DNA of 64,000 nt. It comes from an uncultured Jannaschia sp. (GTDB taxonomy: Bacteria > Pseudomonadota > Alphaproteobacteria > Rhodobacterales > Rhodobacteraceae). Numbering within the stretch: the first letter of the stretch is position 1; each line of letters starts with the position of its first letter. The stretch covers positions 239,001-303,000 of the forward strand of contig NZ_CANNEZ010000001.1 in the NCBI RefSeq assembly GCF_947503795.1, written 5' to 3'. Positions 21,435 to 31,578 of this stretch are shown piece by piece. The translations under genes were made by a program, and so were the position numbers. The notes under the pieces are model-generated. The model was not told where the DNA came from, ran no database searches, and saw nothing but the letters and a program-made list of their open reading frames with translations.

Positions 21435-21814
21435 TGCGCTGGGTTTCGCTTGTCGTCCTTCTGGCTGCGTGCCAATCCGAGGAGGCGCCGACGGTCGACG
21501 TCTTCCGGCCCGACTATCAAGGGGTCGAGACGGGGCTTCTGGAGGGCGATCTTGTTCGGTTCCGGGTCGCGATGACGGGCGCCCGCGACGGACAGGACGT
21601 GATCGACTACGCGGAATGCGCCGCGGCGCAGTATGCCCTGATCCGGGGCTTCGGATTCGCGCGTCAGGTGCGCACGAACGTGGCCGAAGAGGGTGGCATT
21701 TGGCGGGCGGATGCGGTTTACACCGTCTCGCCGGCGGTCCCTCGGGGGCTGAGAACGATTGATGCCGAAGTGACCGTGGACAATTGCGTGTCGCTGGGCA
21801 TCCCGACCGTATGA
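21434..21814 (+). CDS. Small lipoprotein between nuoG and nuoH
   Basis: 126 residues. The short signal RWVSLVVLLAAC contains a lipobox (LAAC, Cys13). The mature part has one Cys pair (YAECAAAQ near 64 and VDNCVSLG near 117) and a beta-rich C-terminal half (WRADAVYTVSPAVPRGLRTI). Family not recognised. Lipidation predicts attachment to the periplasmic membrane face. It starts on the stop of the preceding gene and ends 11 bases before nuoH. Confidence 0.75.
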   Translation: MRWVSLVVLLAACQSEEAPTVDVFRPDYQGVETGLLEGDLVRFRVAMTGARDGQDVIDYAECAAAQYALIRGFGFARQVRTNVAEEGGIWRADAVYTVSPAVPRGLRTIDAEVTVDNCVSLGIPTV

Positions 21815-21825
21815 GGACGACTTGA

Positions 21826-22875
21826 ATGGCGGAATTTCTGGCATCTCCGGCAGGCATCGGGCTGACGATCCTCGCCCAGTGTCTGGCCGTCGTCGCCTTC
21901 GTGATGATTTCGCTGCTGTTTCTCGTCTATGGGGACCGCAAGATCTGGGCCGCCGTCCAGATGCGGCGCGGCCCCAATGTCGTGGGCGTGTTCGGCCTGC
22001 TGCAGACTGTGGCGGACGCCCTGAAATACGTCGTCAAGGAGATCGTGATTCCCGCGGGCGCGGATCGCACGGTCTTCATGCTGGCCCCGTTGATTTCCTT
22101 CGTCCTCGCCATGCTGGCCTGGGCGGTGATCCCGTTCTCGGACACATGGGTCCTGTCGGATATCAACGTCGCGATCCTCTTCGTCTTCGCCGTCTCGTCG
22201 CTCGAGGTTTACGGCGTGATCATGGGCGGCTGGGCTTCGAACTCGAAATACCCGTTCCTCGGCTCGCTCCGGTCGGCGGCGCAGATGATTTCCTACGAGG
22301 TCTCGATCGGCCTCATCATCATCGGGGTAATCCTGTCCACTGGGTCGCTCAACTTCGGTGATATCGTGCGCGCGCAGGACAATGGCTGGGGGTTCTTCGG
22401 CTGGTACTGGCTGCCGCATTTCCCGATGGTGTTCCTGTTCTTCATCTCGGCGCTGGCCGAGACGAACCGCCCGCCCTTCGACCTGCCGGAGGCCGAGTCC
22501 GAACTCGTGGCGGGCTATCAGGTCGAGTATTCCTCGACGCCGTTCCTACTGTTCATGGCCGGCGAATACATCGCCATCTTCCTGATGTGCGCGCTGATCT
22601 CGCTTCTGTTCTTCGGCGGCTGGCTTTCGCCCATCCCGTTCATCCCGGACAGCCCGCTCTGGATGGTCGCCAAGATGGCGTTCTTCTTCTTCCTCTTCGC
22701 GATGGTGAAGGCGATCGTGCCGCGCTACCGCTACGATCAACTCATGCGGCTCGGCTGGAAGGTGTTCCTGCCGTTCTCGCTGGGCTGGGTCGTGCTGGTG
22801 GCGTTCCTCGCGAAGTTCCAGGTCCTCGACGGCTTCTGGGCCCGCTGGCCCGACGTCGTGGCGGTGGCGAACTGA
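21826..22875 (+). CDS. nuoH: NADH-quinone oxidoreductase subunit H
   Basis: 349 residues with eight or more membrane helices. Hallmarks are [20 protein letters not shown] near residues 36-55, [10 protein letters not shown], and the quinone-cavity loop [20 protein letters not shown] near 207-226. It links the quinone chamber to the proton-pumping arm. The stop shares bases with an 11-codon open frame that bridges to nuoI. Confidence 0.97.
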   Translation: MAEFLASPAGIGLTILAQCLAVVAFVMISLLFLVYGDRKIWAAVQMRRGPNVVGVFGLLQTVADALKYVVKEIVIPAGADRTVFMLAPLISFVLAMLAWAVIPFSDTWVLSDINVAILFVFAVSSLEVYGVIMGGWASNSKYPFLGSLRSAAQMISYEVSIGLIIIGVILSTGSLNFGDIVRAQDNGWGFFGWYWLPHFPMVFLFFISALAETNRPPFDLPEAESELVAGYQVEYSSTPFLLFMAGEYIAIFLMCALISLLFFGGWLSPIPFIPDSPLWMVAKMAFFFFLFAMVKAIVPRYRYDQLMRLGWKVFLPFSLGWVVLVAFLAKFQVLDGFWARWPDVVAVAN

Positions 22876-22910
22876 TGGGCGACCTTAGCATTCCGAAGGT
22901 GATCCGATGA
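22875..22910 (+). other. 11-codon mini-ORF bridging nuoH and nuoI
   Basis: The ATG shares its A with the nuoH TGA (TGATG) and the stop overlaps the nuoI ATG (ATGA). It would encode [11 protein letters not shown]. The peptide itself is unlikely to matter; the frame could let ribosomes carry over from nuoH to nuoI. nuoI also has its own Shine-Dalgarno-like GAAGGTG. Confidence 0.35.
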
Positions 22911-23401
22911 CGCAGATCGACTGGACCCGCAGCGCCAAGTACTTCCTGCTGATGGACATGTGGACAGGCATGAAGCTGGGGCTGAAGTACTTCTTTGCGC
23001 CCAAGGCCACGCTGAACTACCCGCATGAGAAGGGCCCGCTGAGCCCCCGCTTCCGGGGCGAGCATGCCTTGCGCCGTTATCCCAATGGCGAGGAGCGGTG
23101 CATCGCGTGCAAGCTGTGCGAGGCGATCTGCCCCGCGCAGGCGATCACAATCGACGCCGAGCCGCGCGCCGACGGGTCGCGACGGACGACCCGCTACGAC
23201 ATCGACATGACGAAATGCATCTATTGCGGCTTCTGTCAGGAAGCCTGCCCGGTCGATGCCATCGTCGAGGGCCCGAACTTCGAATTCGCGACCGAGACCC
23301 GCGAGGAGCTGTTCTACGACAAGGAGAAGCTGCTCGCGAATGGCGAGCGCTGGGAGGCGCTGATCGCCAAGAACCTCGAGCTGGACGCACCCTACCGATG
23401 A
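22907..23401 (+). CDS. nuoI: NADH-quinone oxidoreductase subunit I
   Basis: 164 residues, the TYKY subunit with two 4Fe-4S clusters (N6a and N6b). [16 protein letters not shown] lies near 65-80 and [16 protein letters not shown] near 104-119, each with the ferredoxin CxxCxxCxxxCP spacing. The amphipathic N-terminus ([19 protein letters not shown]) lies on the membrane surface. The end overlaps the carboxymuconolactone-decarboxylase-like gene (ATGA). Confidence 0.97.
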   Translation: MTQIDWTRSAKYFLLMDMWTGMKLGLKYFFAPKATLNYPHEKGPLSPRFRGEHALRRYPNGEERCIACKLCEAICPAQAITIDAEPRADGSRRTTRYDIDMTKCIYCGFCQEACPVDAIVEGPNFEFATETREELFYDKEKLLANGERWEALIAKNLELDAPYR

Positions 23402-23793
23402 CCGATCCGAAAAACCCCTTCGCTGACTGGATGTCCCACATGCAGGACATGGCCAAGTCGATGAACCCGGCGCTCGAGACGTTCACGCCCAAGGGCTTCG
23501 AGAAGCTCTGGCCGACCATGCCGGCCGAGGTGATGGAGCAGTTCGCGGGCAAGGGCTTCAACCCCGAGGGGCTGGACGCCAAGACCAAGATGCTGCTGAC
23601 GCTGGCGGGTCTGACGGTGCTGGGCGCGCAGGCCGAGGCGCAGGTGCGGATGACCGTTCGCCAAGCCGCGGCACAGGGCGCCACCAAGCAGGAGATCGCC
23701 GAGACGATCGGGCTGATGGGCCTCTTCGGCGGGCTTCCCGCGATGAACAAGGCGATGGAACTGGCGACCGAAGCGCTGGAGGACGACGCATGA
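23398..23793 (+). CDS. Carboxymuconolactone decarboxylase-like protein in nuo operon
   Basis: 131 residues. Helical, with [20 protein letters not shown] and [20 protein letters not shown], typical of the CMD/AhpD-like fold. The redox CxxC pair of AhpD is absent, so peroxidase-type activity is not expected. The N-terminal 40 residues are an extra Met-rich segment. It overlaps both nuoI and nuoJ, so its production is linked to complex I. The role is unknown; in related genomes I recall it in the same place. Confidence 0.85.
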   Translation: MTDPKNPFADWMSHMQDMAKSMNPALETFTPKGFEKLWPTMPAEVMEQFAGKGFNPEGLDAKTKMLLTLAGLTVLGAQAEAQVRMTVRQAAAQGATKQEIAETIGLMGLFGGLPAMNKAMELATEALEDDA

Positions 23794-24404
23794 CGATCCT
23801 CGACCTGTCCTTCTACCTCTTCGCGATCCTGACGGTGACCGGCGGCCTGATGACGGTCGTGGCCCGCAACCCCGTGCATTCGGTGCTGTGGCTGATCCTG
23901 ACCTTCCTGTCGACGGCGGGGCTCTTCGTGCTGATCGGGGCGGAGTTCGTCGCGATGCTGCTGATCATCGTCTATGTCGGCGCGGTCGCGGTGCTGTTCC
24001 TCTTCGTCGTCATGATGCTCGATGTCGATTTCGCCGAACTCAAGGCCGAGATGGCGCGCTACGTGCCGCTCGCGGGCCTGATCGGCGTGGTCCTCCTGAT
24101 GCAGCTCGTGATCGCCTACGGGGTCTGGGACGTGGCCGAGGGCGTGGTCGTGGCCGACGGGCTGGCGACCATCGCGCCGATGGCCGAGCTCAACACCGCG
24201 GCGCTCGGGCTGATCCTCTATGACGATTACTTCCTCGCGTTCCAGCTATCGGGGCTGATCCTGCTGGTGGCGATGATCGGGGCGATCGCGCTCACGCTGC
24301 GCCACCGCCGCGACGTCAAGCGCCAGAACGTGCTCCATCAGATGTGGCGCGACCCCGCGACCGCGATGGACGTCCACGACGTGAAACCGGGCCAAGGCCT
24401 GTAA
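23790..24404 (+). CDS. nuoJ: NADH-quinone oxidoreductase subunit J
   Basis: 204 residues with five membrane helices, normal length. The conserved third helix segment [20 protein letters not shown] (about residues 54-73), containing the pi-bulge Gly/Tyr region, is complete. The C-terminus is a hydrophilic extension ending HDVKPGQGL. It overlaps the CMD-like gene by four bases. A 23-codon gene follows 15 bases later. Confidence 0.96.
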   Translation: MTILDLSFYLFAILTVTGGLMTVVARNPVHSVLWLILTFLSTAGLFVLIGAEFVAMLLIIVYVGAVAVLFLFVVMMLDVDFAELKAEMARYVPLAGLIGVVLLMQLVIAYGVWDVAEGVVVADGLATIAPMAELNTAALGLILYDDYFLAFQLSGLILLVAMIGAIALTLRHRRDVKRQNVLHQMWRDPATAMDVHDVKPGQGL

Positions 24405-24419
24405 ACCGGAGGGCATTCC

Positions 24420-24491
24420 ATGTCCCGTACGACCATTATCATCATCATCGTCCTGCTGGTCATCCTGCTGGGCGGCTACTCGTTCTTCTGA
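24420..24491 (+). CDS. 23-residue single-helix micro-protein between nuoJ and nuoK
   Basis: ATG-to-TGA frame encoding [20 protein letters not shown] plus SFF, essentially one membrane helix. It has an excellent Shine-Dalgarno (ggaggg, 24408-24413) at good spacing and fills the gap between nuoJ and nuoK. Strong initiation signal and uninterrupted hydrophobic coding make a real micro-protein likely. It could be a supernumerary complex I subunit or an assembly aid; this is inference. Too short for family assignment. Confidence 0.6.
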   Translation: MSRTTIIIIIVLLVILLGGYSFF

Positions 24492-24543
24492 ACGGGACCG
24501 AGACGACGAACGGGGCCGCCAAGCGCCCCGGAGAGGGACGACC

Positions 24544-24849
24544 ATGATCGGACTTGAGCATTACCTGACGGTGGCCGCGGCGCTGTTCGTCATCGGCATC
24601 TTCGGGATCTTCCTGAACCGTAAGAACGTCATCATCATCCTGATGTCGATCGAGCTGATGCTGCTGGCCGTGAACATCAACTTCGTCGCCTTCTCGGGCT
24701 TCCTCGGCGATCTCACGGGGCAGGTCTTCACGCTGTTCGTCCTGACTGTCGCGGCGGCCGAGGCGGCGATCGGCCTCGCGATCCTGGTTTGCTTCTTCCG
24801 CAATCGCGGCACCATCGACGTCGAAGACGTCAACGTCATGAAGGGCTGA
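24544..24849 (+). CDS. nuoK: NADH-quinone oxidoreductase subunit K
   Basis: 101 residues with three membrane helices. The conserved glutamates of the E-channel are visible in [20 protein letters not shown] (Glu36) and [20 protein letters not shown] (Glu72 region). GAGAGGGACGACC precedes the ATG, a good Shine-Dalgarno sequence. It is flanked on both sides by micro-protein genes. Confidence 0.97.
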   Translation: MIGLEHYLTVAAALFVIGIFGIFLNRKNVIIILMSIELMLLAVNINFVAFSGFLGDLTGQVFTLFVLTVAAAEAAIGLAILVCFFRNRGTIDVEDVNVMKG

Positions 24850-24854
24850 GGGCC

Positions 24855-24971
24855 ATGAGCATCGCATTCTGGGCCGCCATCCTGATCGCCGGTCTCGGCG
24901 CCGCCGCCGGCGTCCTCTATTTCGCCTGGCCCGACCTGGCCGCACGACGCGACGACAAGAAGGCGCGCTGA
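24855..24971 (+). CDS. 38-residue single-helix micro-protein between nuoK and nuoL
   Basis: Encodes one hydrophobic helix (about residues 3-26, [20 protein letters not shown]) followed by a charged tail [10 protein letters not shown], so N-out/C-in topology is expected. It begins five bases after the nuoK stop, with TGAGGGCC as a possible ribosome site, and ends four bases before nuoL. With the 23-residue protein it brackets nuoK. No family recognised. Confidence 0.6.
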   Translation: MSIAFWAAILIAGLGAAAGVLYFAWPDLAARRDDKKAR

Positions 24972-24975
24972 CCCG

Positions 24976-27063
24976 ATGGAAACGATCATCCTCTTCGCCC
25001 CGCTGGTCGGCGCCCTGATCTGCGGCTTCGGCTGGCGCTTCATCGGCGAGACGGCGGCCTGCGTCATCGCGACGGCGCTGCTGTTCCTGTCGGCCGCGCT
25101 GTCCTGGATCGTGTTCCTCGGCCATGACGGCGAGACGCATATCATCCAGCTCTTCCGCTGGATCGAAAGCGGCAGCCTGCTGACCGACTGGTCGATCCGG
25201 CTCGACCGGCTGACGGCCGTGATGCTGATCGTGGTGACGACCGTGTCGTCGCTCGTCCATCTCTACAGCTTCGGCTACATGGATCACGACCCGCAATGGC
25301 GCGAGGGCGAGACCTACAAGCCGCGCTTCTTCGCCTACCTGTCCTTCTTCACCTTCGCGATGCTGGCGCTGGTGACGGCCGACAACCTGCTGCAGCTCTT
25401 CTTCGGCTGGGAGGGTGTGGGCGTCGCCTCGTATCTCCTGATCGGGTTCTACTGGCGCAAGCCCAGCGCCGGGGCCGCGGCCATGAAGGCGTTCATCGCC
25501 AACCGCGTCGGCGATTTCGGCTTCCTGCTGGGCATCTTCGCGCTGTTCTACGTCACCGACAGCATCGACATGGGGACGATCTTCGCGCTGACTCCCGAGA
25601 TCGCCGAAACGACGATCCGCTTCATGTGGACCGACTGGAACGCGGCCGAACTGATCGCCTTCCTGTTGTTCGTTGGCGCCATGGGCAAGTCGGCGCAGCT
25701 CGGCCTGCATGTCTGGCTGCCCGACGCGATGGAGGGCCCGACGCCGGTCTCGGCCCTGATCCACGCGGCGACCATGGTGACGGCGGGCGTGTTCCTCGTT
25801 TGCCGCATGTCGCCGCTGATGGAGTTCGCGCCCAACGCCATGGGCTTCGTCGTGGTTATCGGCGCGGCCTCGGCATTCGTGGCGGCGACGATCGGCCTTG
25901 TGCAGAACGACATCAAGCGCGTCATCGCCTATTCGACCATGTCGCAGCTGGGTTACATGTTCGTGGCGGCGGGCTTGGGCGCCTACTCGGTCGCGATGTT
26001 CCACCTGCTGACCCACGCCTTCTTCAAGGCGATGCTGTTTCTCGGCGCCGGGTCCGTCATCCACGCCATGCACCACGAGCAGGACATGCGGAACTACGGT
26101 GGCCTGCGCAGCAAGATCCCGCTGACGTTCTGGGCGATGATGATCGGCACGCTCGCCATCACGGGCGTCGGCATCCCGATCCCGCTTCTCTACGTGGGCT
26201 TCCCGATCGGCTTCGCGGGCTTCGTGTCAAAGGACGCGATCATCGAGGTCGCCTATGTCGGCTCGACGGGGGCGTTCTGGGTGTTGGTCGCCGCCGCCGC
26301 CATGACGAGCTTCTACTCCTGGCGCCTGATGTTCATGACCTTCTTCGGGACCCCGCGCGGCGACAAGCACACGCACGAGCATGCCCATGAAAGCCCGACG
26401 ACCATGACCGCGCCGCTGGGCGTGCTGGCCGTGGGTTCGGTGCTGGCGGGGATGGTCTTCTACGGGCCGTTCTTCGGCAGCCAGGAGAAGGTCGACCACT
26501 TCTTCGGGATCACCGACACCGTTCCCGCCGCCCATGCCGCCCATGCGATCCCGGGTGCGGCCGTCGCCGCCACCGAGGGCGACGAGGCGCATGAGCGTCC
26601 GCCGCAGGTTCCGGGCGAGGGGGCGATCTTCATCGGACCCGAGAACCACGTCATCCACGAAGCGCATCTCGTGCCGCCTTGGGTCAAGTGGTCGCCCTTC
26701 GTGGCGATGCTGCTGGGCCTCGGGGCCGCATGGCTCTTCTACATCCGCCGTCCGGGCTTGGCCGGCCAGTGGGCCGAGAATCTCGGGCCGCTCTACAGGT
26801 TCCTTCTCAACAAGTGGTATTTCGACGAGATCTACGACGCGGTCTTCGTGCGCCCCGCCAAGGCGATCGGCCGCTTCTTCTGGAAGAAGGGCGATGGGTC
26901 GACCATCGACGGCTCGATCAACGGGCTCGCCATGGGGATCGTGCCGACGGCGACGCGCTGGCTGAACCGCGCGCAGTCCGGCTACGTCTTCACCTACGCC
27001 TTCGCCATGGTCATCGGGCTCGTTGCCCTGATCACCTGGATGACCATCGCGGCGGGGAACTGA
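24976..27063 (+). CDS. nuoL: NADH-quinone oxidoreductase subunit L
   Basis: 695 residues, an antiporter-like proton-pumping subunit at the distal end of the membrane arm. Conserved features: [19 protein letters not shown] (with Glu at the essential helix-5 position), [20 protein letters not shown] (Lys/His channel region), and a long C-terminal lateral helix region near 580-620 and beyond. A His-rich loop ([13 protein letters not shown], His at 465, 467, 469 and 471) and a second His-containing loop near 515-555 are unusual but fit a loop between helices. Confidence 0.97.
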   Translation: METIILFAPLVGALICGFGWRFIGETAACVIATALLFLSAALSWIVFLGHDGETHIIQLFRWIESGSLLTDWSIRLDRLTAVMLIVVTTVSSLVHLYSFGYMDHDPQWREGETYKPRFFAYLSFFTFAMLALVTADNLLQLFFGWEGVGVASYLLIGFYWRKPSAGAAAMKAFIANRVGDFGFLLGIFALFYVTDSIDMGTIFALTPEIAETTIRFMWTDWNAAELIAFLLFVGAMGKSAQLGLHVWLPDAMEGPTPVSALIHAATMVTAGVFLVCRMSPLMEFAPNAMGFVVVIGAASAFVAATIGLVQNDIKRVIAYSTMSQLGYMFVAAGLGAYSVAMFHLLTHAFFKAMLFLGAGSVIHAMHHEQDMRNYGGLRSKIPLTFWAMMIGTLAITGVGIPIPLLYVGFPIGFAGFVSKDAIIEVAYVGSTGAFWVLVAAAAMTSFYSWRLMFMTFFGTPRGDKHTHEHAHESPTTMTAPLGVLAVGSVLAGMVFYGPFFGSQEKVDHFFGITDTVPAAHAAHAIPGAAVAATEGDEAHERPPQVPGEGAIFIGPENHVIHEAHLVPPWVKWSPFVAMLLGLGAAWLFYIRRPGLAGQWAENLGPLYRFLLNKWYFDEIYDAVFVRPAKAIGRFFWKKGDGSTIDGSINGLAMGIVPTATRWLNRAQSGYVFTYAFAMVIGLVALITWMTIAAGN

Positions 27064-27064
27064 G

Positions 27065-28615
27065 ATGCTGGACAACCTCCTTTCGATCGTCACGTTCATC
27101 CCGCTGATCGCGGCGCTGATCATGGCGCCGTTCCTGCGCGGCGACGACGCCAGCGCCCAGAGCAACGCCAAGTGGCTCGCCCTCGGCGCGACATCGCTGA
27201 CATTCATCGTCTCGATCTTCGTGCTCACGGGCTTCGACCCCGAGGACACCGGCTTCCAGTTCGTCGAGGAACACACTTGGATCGCCGGCCTGACCTACAA
27301 GATGGGCGTCGATGGCATCTCGGTGCTGTTCGTGATGCTGACGACCTTCCTGATGCCGCTGGTGATCCTGTCCTGCTGGGGCGTGACGCACCGGGTGAAG
27401 GAATACATGATCGCGCTTCTCGTGCTTGAGACGCTGATGCTCGGCGTGTTCTGCGCGCTCGACCTGATCCTGTTCTACCTCTTCTTCGAGGCGGGCCTGA
27501 TCCCGATGTTCCTCATCATCGGCATCTGGGGTGGAGCGAACCGCATCTACGCGTCGTTCAAGTTCTTCCTCTACACGCTTCTGGGCTCGGTCCTGATGCT
27601 GGTCGCGATGATCGCGATGTATCTCGACGCGGGCACCACCGACATCCCGACGCTGCTGGCGCACGAATTCTCATATGCGCCGCTGTCGGTGCTCGGGCTG
27701 AACGTCGTCGGCGGCGCCCAGACGCTGCTCTGGCTCGCCTTCTTCGCCAGCTTCGCGGTCAAGATGCCGATGTGGCCCGTCCACACCTGGCTGCCCGACG
27801 CGCACGTCCAGGCGCCCACGGCGGGGTCGGTCGTCCTGGCGGCGATCCTGCTGAAGATGGGCGGCTACGGCTTCCTGCGCTTCTCGCTGCCGATGTTCCC
27901 CGTGGGCAGCGAGGTGATGGGGCCGCTCGTCCTGTGGCTCAGCGCGATCGCCATCGTCTACACCTCGCTCGTGGCGATGGTGCAGGACGACATGAAGAAG
28001 CTGATCGCCTATTCCTCGGTGGCGCATATGGGCTTCGTGACCATGGGCATCTTCGCCGCCAACCAGCAAGGCATCGACGGCGCGATCTTCCAGATGATCA
28101 GCCACGGCTTCATCTCGGGCGCGCTCTTTCTCTGCGTCGGCGTGATCTACGACCGGATGCATACCCGCGACATCGACGCCTATGGCGGGCTCGTGAACCG
28201 GATGCCGGCCTACGCGCTGATCTTCATGCTCTTCACGATGGCCAATGTCGGCCTGCCGGGGACATCCGGCTTCGTGGGAGAGTTCCTGACCCTGATGGGC
28301 GTGTTCCAGGTCAACACCTGGGTCGCCGTCGTCGCCTGTACCGGCGTCATCCTGTCGGCGGGCTACGCGCTCTGGCTCTACCGCCGGGTCGTGTTCGGGG
28401 ATCTCATCAAGGAGAGCCTCCGAACCATCTCGGATCTGACGGGCCGCGAACGGGCGATCTTTGCGCCGCTGGTCTTCTTCACCATCCTGCTGGGCGTCTA
28501 TCCCAGCCTCGTGACCGACATCATCGGCCCCACCGTGGCCGAGCTGGTCGCCAATTACGACGTCGCCACCGCCGATCTCGCGTTGCACAACGCGGTCGCC
28601 GGGGCCGATCACTGA
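27065..28615 (+). CDS. nuoM: NADH-quinone oxidoreductase subunit M
   Basis: 516 residues with about 14 membrane helices, an antiporter-like subunit. Conserved segments are [20 protein letters not shown] (with the key Glu) and [20 protein letters not shown] (with Lys and the WLPDAH motif). It begins one base after the nuoL TGA and ends 12 bases before nuoN, so it is co-translated. Confidence 0.97.
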   Translation: MLDNLLSIVTFIPLIAALIMAPFLRGDDASAQSNAKWLALGATSLTFIVSIFVLTGFDPEDTGFQFVEEHTWIAGLTYKMGVDGISVLFVMLTTFLMPLVILSCWGVTHRVKEYMIALLVLETLMLGVFCALDLILFYLFFEAGLIPMFLIIGIWGGANRIYASFKFFLYTLLGSVLMLVAMIAMYLDAGTTDIPTLLAHEFSYAPLSVLGLNVVGGAQTLLWLAFFASFAVKMPMWPVHTWLPDAHVQAPTAGSVVLAAILLKMGGYGFLRFSLPMFPVGSEVMGPLVLWLSAIAIVYTSLVAMVQDDMKKLIAYSSVAHMGFVTMGIFAANQQGIDGAIFQMISHGFISGALFLCVGVIYDRMHTRDIDAYGGLVNRMPAYALIFMLFTMANVGLPGTSGFVGEFLTLMGVFQVNTWVAVVACTGVILSAGYALWLYRRVVFGDLIKESLRTISDLTGRERAIFAPLVFFTILLGVYPSLVTDIIGPTVAELVANYDVATADLALHNAVAGADH

Positions 28616-28627
28616 GAGGGCCGCCCC

Positions 28628-30061
28628 ATGAGCGCCGACCTGACCCTTCTGCTGCCCGAGATCGTGCTCGCGGTCTACGCGATGCTGGCCCTGCTGGGCG
28701 CGGTCTATACCGGCAAGGATGACCTCGCCCGCCCGCTGGTCTGGCTGACGGCCGCCGTGCTCGTCGTCGTCGCCTTCTGGATCGCGGTCTCGTCTGAGGT
28801 CGGAACCGGGTTCACCGGCATGATCGTCAAGGACGGGTTCAGCCGCTTCGCGCAGGTCACGATCCTGCTGTCGGCGGCGGTCGTCCTGGTGATGGGGCAG
28901 GATTACATGGCCCGCACGGGGCTGATGAAATTCGAATACCCGATCCTCATCACGCTCGCCTGCATCGGCATGATGGTGATGGTGTCCTCCGGCAACCTCC
29001 TGACGCTCTACATGGGGCTCGAGCTGCAATCCCTGTCGCTCTATGTCGTCGCCTCGATGCGCCGCGACAGCGTGAAGTCGACCGAGGCGGGGCTGAAGTA
29101 CTTCGTCCTCGGCGCGCTCTCCTCGGGGCTTCTGCTCTACGGCATCTCGCTGACCTACGGCTATACGGGCACCACGGAGTTCGCGGGCGTCATCGCCGCC
29201 GCCGCGGATGGCGAGATCGCTCTGGGCCTGCTCTTCGGCCTCGTCTTCATGATCTGCGGTCTGGCCTTCAAGGTCTCGGCCGCGCCGTTCCACATGTGGA
29301 CGCCCGACGTCTACGAAGGCTCGCCCACGCCGGTCACCGCCTTCTTCGCGACGGCCCCCAAGGTCGCCGCCATGTGCATGTTCGCCCGCGTCACCCATGA
29401 CGCGTTCGGCGGCGTCGTCGGCGACTGGCAGCAGATCGTGGCACTCCTGTCGGTGCTGTCGATGTTCGTCGGTGCCATCGCCGCGATCGGCCAGCGCGAC
29501 ATCAAGCGGCTCATGGCCTATTCCTCGATCGCCCATATGGGTTACGCGCTCATGGGACTCGCGGCAGGCACGGCCGGCGGCGTCCAGGCGATGCTGCTCT
29601 ACATGGCGATCTACGTCGTGATGAATATCGGCACCTTCGCCTTCATCCTCTCGATGTCGCGCGACGGGCTCGAGGTGACGGACATCGCCTCGCTCAACCA
29701 GCTCGCGAAGGCCCGGCCCACCGCGGCGCTGGCCCTGCTCGTCCTGATGTTCAGCCTGGCCGGTATTCCGCCGATGGTGGGCTTCTTCGCCAAGTACTAC
29801 GTGCTGCAGGCGGCGGTGGGCGCGGGCCTCGTCTGGCTCGCGGTGCTGGGCGTGATCGCCTCGGTGATCGGCGCGTTCTACTACCTCCGGATCGTCTATT
29901 TCATGTATTTCGGCGAGAGCGACGCCCCCCTCGACCGCAACATGCCGACCGTCCAGATGGTCGCGCTCGTGGTGTCGGCGGCGATCATGGTGCTGGGGAT
30001 CGTCAACATGTTCGGGCTCGAAGGCATCGCGGCCGCCGCCGCGGCGACGCTGGTTCTCTAG
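28628..30061 (+). CDS. nuoN: NADH-quinone oxidoreductase subunit N
   Basis: 477 residues, the third antiporter-like subunit. It shows [20 protein letters not shown] (helix 5 Glu), [20 protein letters not shown] and [22 protein letters not shown], all standard. It ends with TAG at 30059-30061, and the next base is the A of the birA start, so nuo expression runs directly into birA, coaX and the RNase J gene. Confidence 0.97.
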   Translation: MSADLTLLLPEIVLAVYAMLALLGAVYTGKDDLARPLVWLTAAVLVVVAFWIAVSSEVGTGFTGMIVKDGFSRFAQVTILLSAAVVLVMGQDYMARTGLMKFEYPILITLACIGMMVMVSSGNLLTLYMGLELQSLSLYVVASMRRDSVKSTEAGLKYFVLGALSSGLLLYGISLTYGYTGTTEFAGVIAAAADGEIALGLLFGLVFMICGLAFKVSAAPFHMWTPDVYEGSPTPVTAFFATAPKVAAMCMFARVTHDAFGGVVGDWQQIVALLSVLSMFVGAIAAIGQRDIKRLMAYSSIAHMGYALMGLAAGTAGGVQAMLLYMAIYVVMNIGTFAFILSMSRDGLEVTDIASLNQLAKARPTAALALLVLMFSLAGIPPMVGFFAKYYVLQAAVGAGLVWLAVLGVIASVIGAFYYLRIVYFMYFGESDAPLDRNMPTVQMVALVVSAAIMVLGIVNMFGLEGIAAAAAATLVL

Positions 30062-30817
30062 ATGCACGCCGCGCCGGCGGGCTGGCCCGCGGGCGTGGAC
30101 CGCGTGATCCTCGACGAGATCGACAGCACCTCCGAAGAGGCGGCGCGCCGCGCGCCCGTCGGACCGCTCTGGATCATGGCCCGGCGACAGACCGGCGCGC
30201 GGGGGCGCCGCGGGCGCGCCTGGTCGATGCCCGAAGGCAATTTCGCCGCGTCCCTTGCCTGGCGCCCCGGTGGCGACCCGGCGGCCATGGCGCTGCGCAG
30301 CTTCGTGGCTTCGCTCGCTCTCCATGACACGCTGGCGGGGATGGAGGTCGCGGGCCTCTCGCTCAAATGGCCGAACGACGTGCTTCTCGACGGCCGCAAG
30401 CTGGCTGGAATCCTGCTGGAAAGCCCGCGCCCCGGCTTCCTCGTCCTCGGGATCGGCGTAAACCTCGTGGCCGGGCCGGATCCGTCCACCCTTGAACCCG
30501 GCGCGCTGGCCCCCATCTCCCTTCGCGACGCCTCTGGCCTCCGGATCGAACCCGAGGCCTTTCTCGACGCTCTCGCCCCCGCCGTCGCGGCGCGCGAGAC
30601 ACAATTCACCACCCTCGGCTTCGCCCCCATCCGCAGCGCTTGGCTCGCCCATGCAGCGCGGTTGGGCGAGACCATCACCGCCCGCACCATGGCCGACGCG
30701 ACGTCCGGCACCTTCGAGGATGTGGACGCCGAGGGGCATCTCGTCCTAGGGACGCCGGATGGCCCGGTCCGGATCACCGCGGGCGACGTCTTCTTCGGAG
30801 AGCCCTCATGCTCCTGA
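30062..30817 (+). CDS. birA: Biotin--[acetyl-CoA-carboxylase] ligase
   Basis: 251 residues without the N-terminal DNA-binding domain, so it ligates biotin but should not act as repressor. Motifs: DEIDSTSEEAARRA near residues 17-30, the biotinyl-AMP loop ARGRRGRAWSMPEGN, LKWPNDVLLDGRKLAGILLE, and a small C-terminal beta barrel. It would biotinylate MccA Lys608 and other carboxylases. It starts with no gap after nuoN and overlaps coaX by ten bases; nuoN-birA-coaX-rnj is a known alphaproteobacterial arrangement. Confidence 0.93.
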   Translation: MHAAPAGWPAGVDRVILDEIDSTSEEAARRAPVGPLWIMARRQTGARGRRGRAWSMPEGNFAASLAWRPGGDPAAMALRSFVASLALHDTLAGMEVAGLSLKWPNDVLLDGRKLAGILLESPRPGFLVLGIGVNLVAGPDPSTLEPGALAPISLRDASGLRIEPEAFLDALAPAVAARETQFTTLGFAPIRSAWLAHAARLGETITARTMADATSGTFEDVDAEGHLVLGTPDGPVRITAGDVFFGEPSCS

Positions 30818-31578
30818 CCATCGACTGCGGCAACACCAATACCGTCTTCGCCATCTGGGACGGGACGCGCTTCGTCGAGAGTTGGCGCCGCGCGACCAAC
30901 CACGCCAGCACGGCGGACGAATACTACACCTGGCTCCGGACCTCGATGACGCTCCGCGACGTGGACGTCACGATCACCGACTGCATCGTGTCCTCGACCG
31001 TGCCGCGGGTCGTGTTCAACCTGCGCGTCCTCTGCGACCGCTATTTCGGCACGCGCCCGTGGGTCGTGGGCAAGCCCGACACCCGTCTTCCGATCGACGT
31101 GCGGGTCGATGCGGGCACGGCGGTCGGTCCGGACCGCCTCGTGAACTCGGTTGGCGGGTGGGACCGCCATGGCGGCGACCTGATCGTCGTCGATTTCGGC
31201 ACCGCGACCACCTTCGACGTGGTCGACCATGACGGCGCCTATGTCGGCGGCGTCATCGCGCCCGGCGTGAACCTCTCGCTCGAGGCGCTGCACATGGCCG
31301 CCGCCGCGCTGCCGCATGTCGATATCACCCAGCCCGCGACCGTCGTGGGCACCAACACCGTCGCCTGCATGCAGAGCGGCATCTTCTGGGGCTATGTCGG
31401 CCTCATCCGTGAAATCTGCGCCCGTATCCGGGCGGAACGCGACCGGCCGATGAAGGTCGTCGCAACCGGGGGCCTCGCGCCCCTGTTCCAACAGGGCGAC
31501 ACCCTGTTCGACGCATATGACGAAGACCTGACGATGCACGGCCTGACCGTGATCCACGCATATAACAAGGACGACTGA
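30808..31578 (+). CDS. coaX: Type III pantothenate kinase
   Basis: 256 residues. ASKHA-type phosphate loops: LLTIDCGNTNTVFAIWDG at the N-terminus, GPDRLVNSVG near 110, and DFGTATTFDVVD with GGVIAPGVNLSLEAL. It phosphorylates pantothenate in the first step of coenzyme A synthesis. The start at 30808 lies inside birA, but it is the only start giving the complete N-terminal DCGNTN loop. The stop is directly followed by the next ATG. Confidence 0.94.
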   Translation: MLLTIDCGNTNTVFAIWDGTRFVESWRRATNHASTADEYYTWLRTSMTLRDVDVTITDCIVSSTVPRVVFNLRVLCDRYFGTRPWVVGKPDTRLPIDVRVDAGTAVGPDRLVNSVGGWDRHGGDLIVVDFGTATTFDVVDHDGAYVGGVIAPGVNLSLEALHMAAAALPHVDITQPATVVGTNTVACMQSGIFWGYVGLIREICARIRAERDRPMKVVATGGLAPLFQQGDTLFDAYDEDLTMHGLTVIHAYNKDD

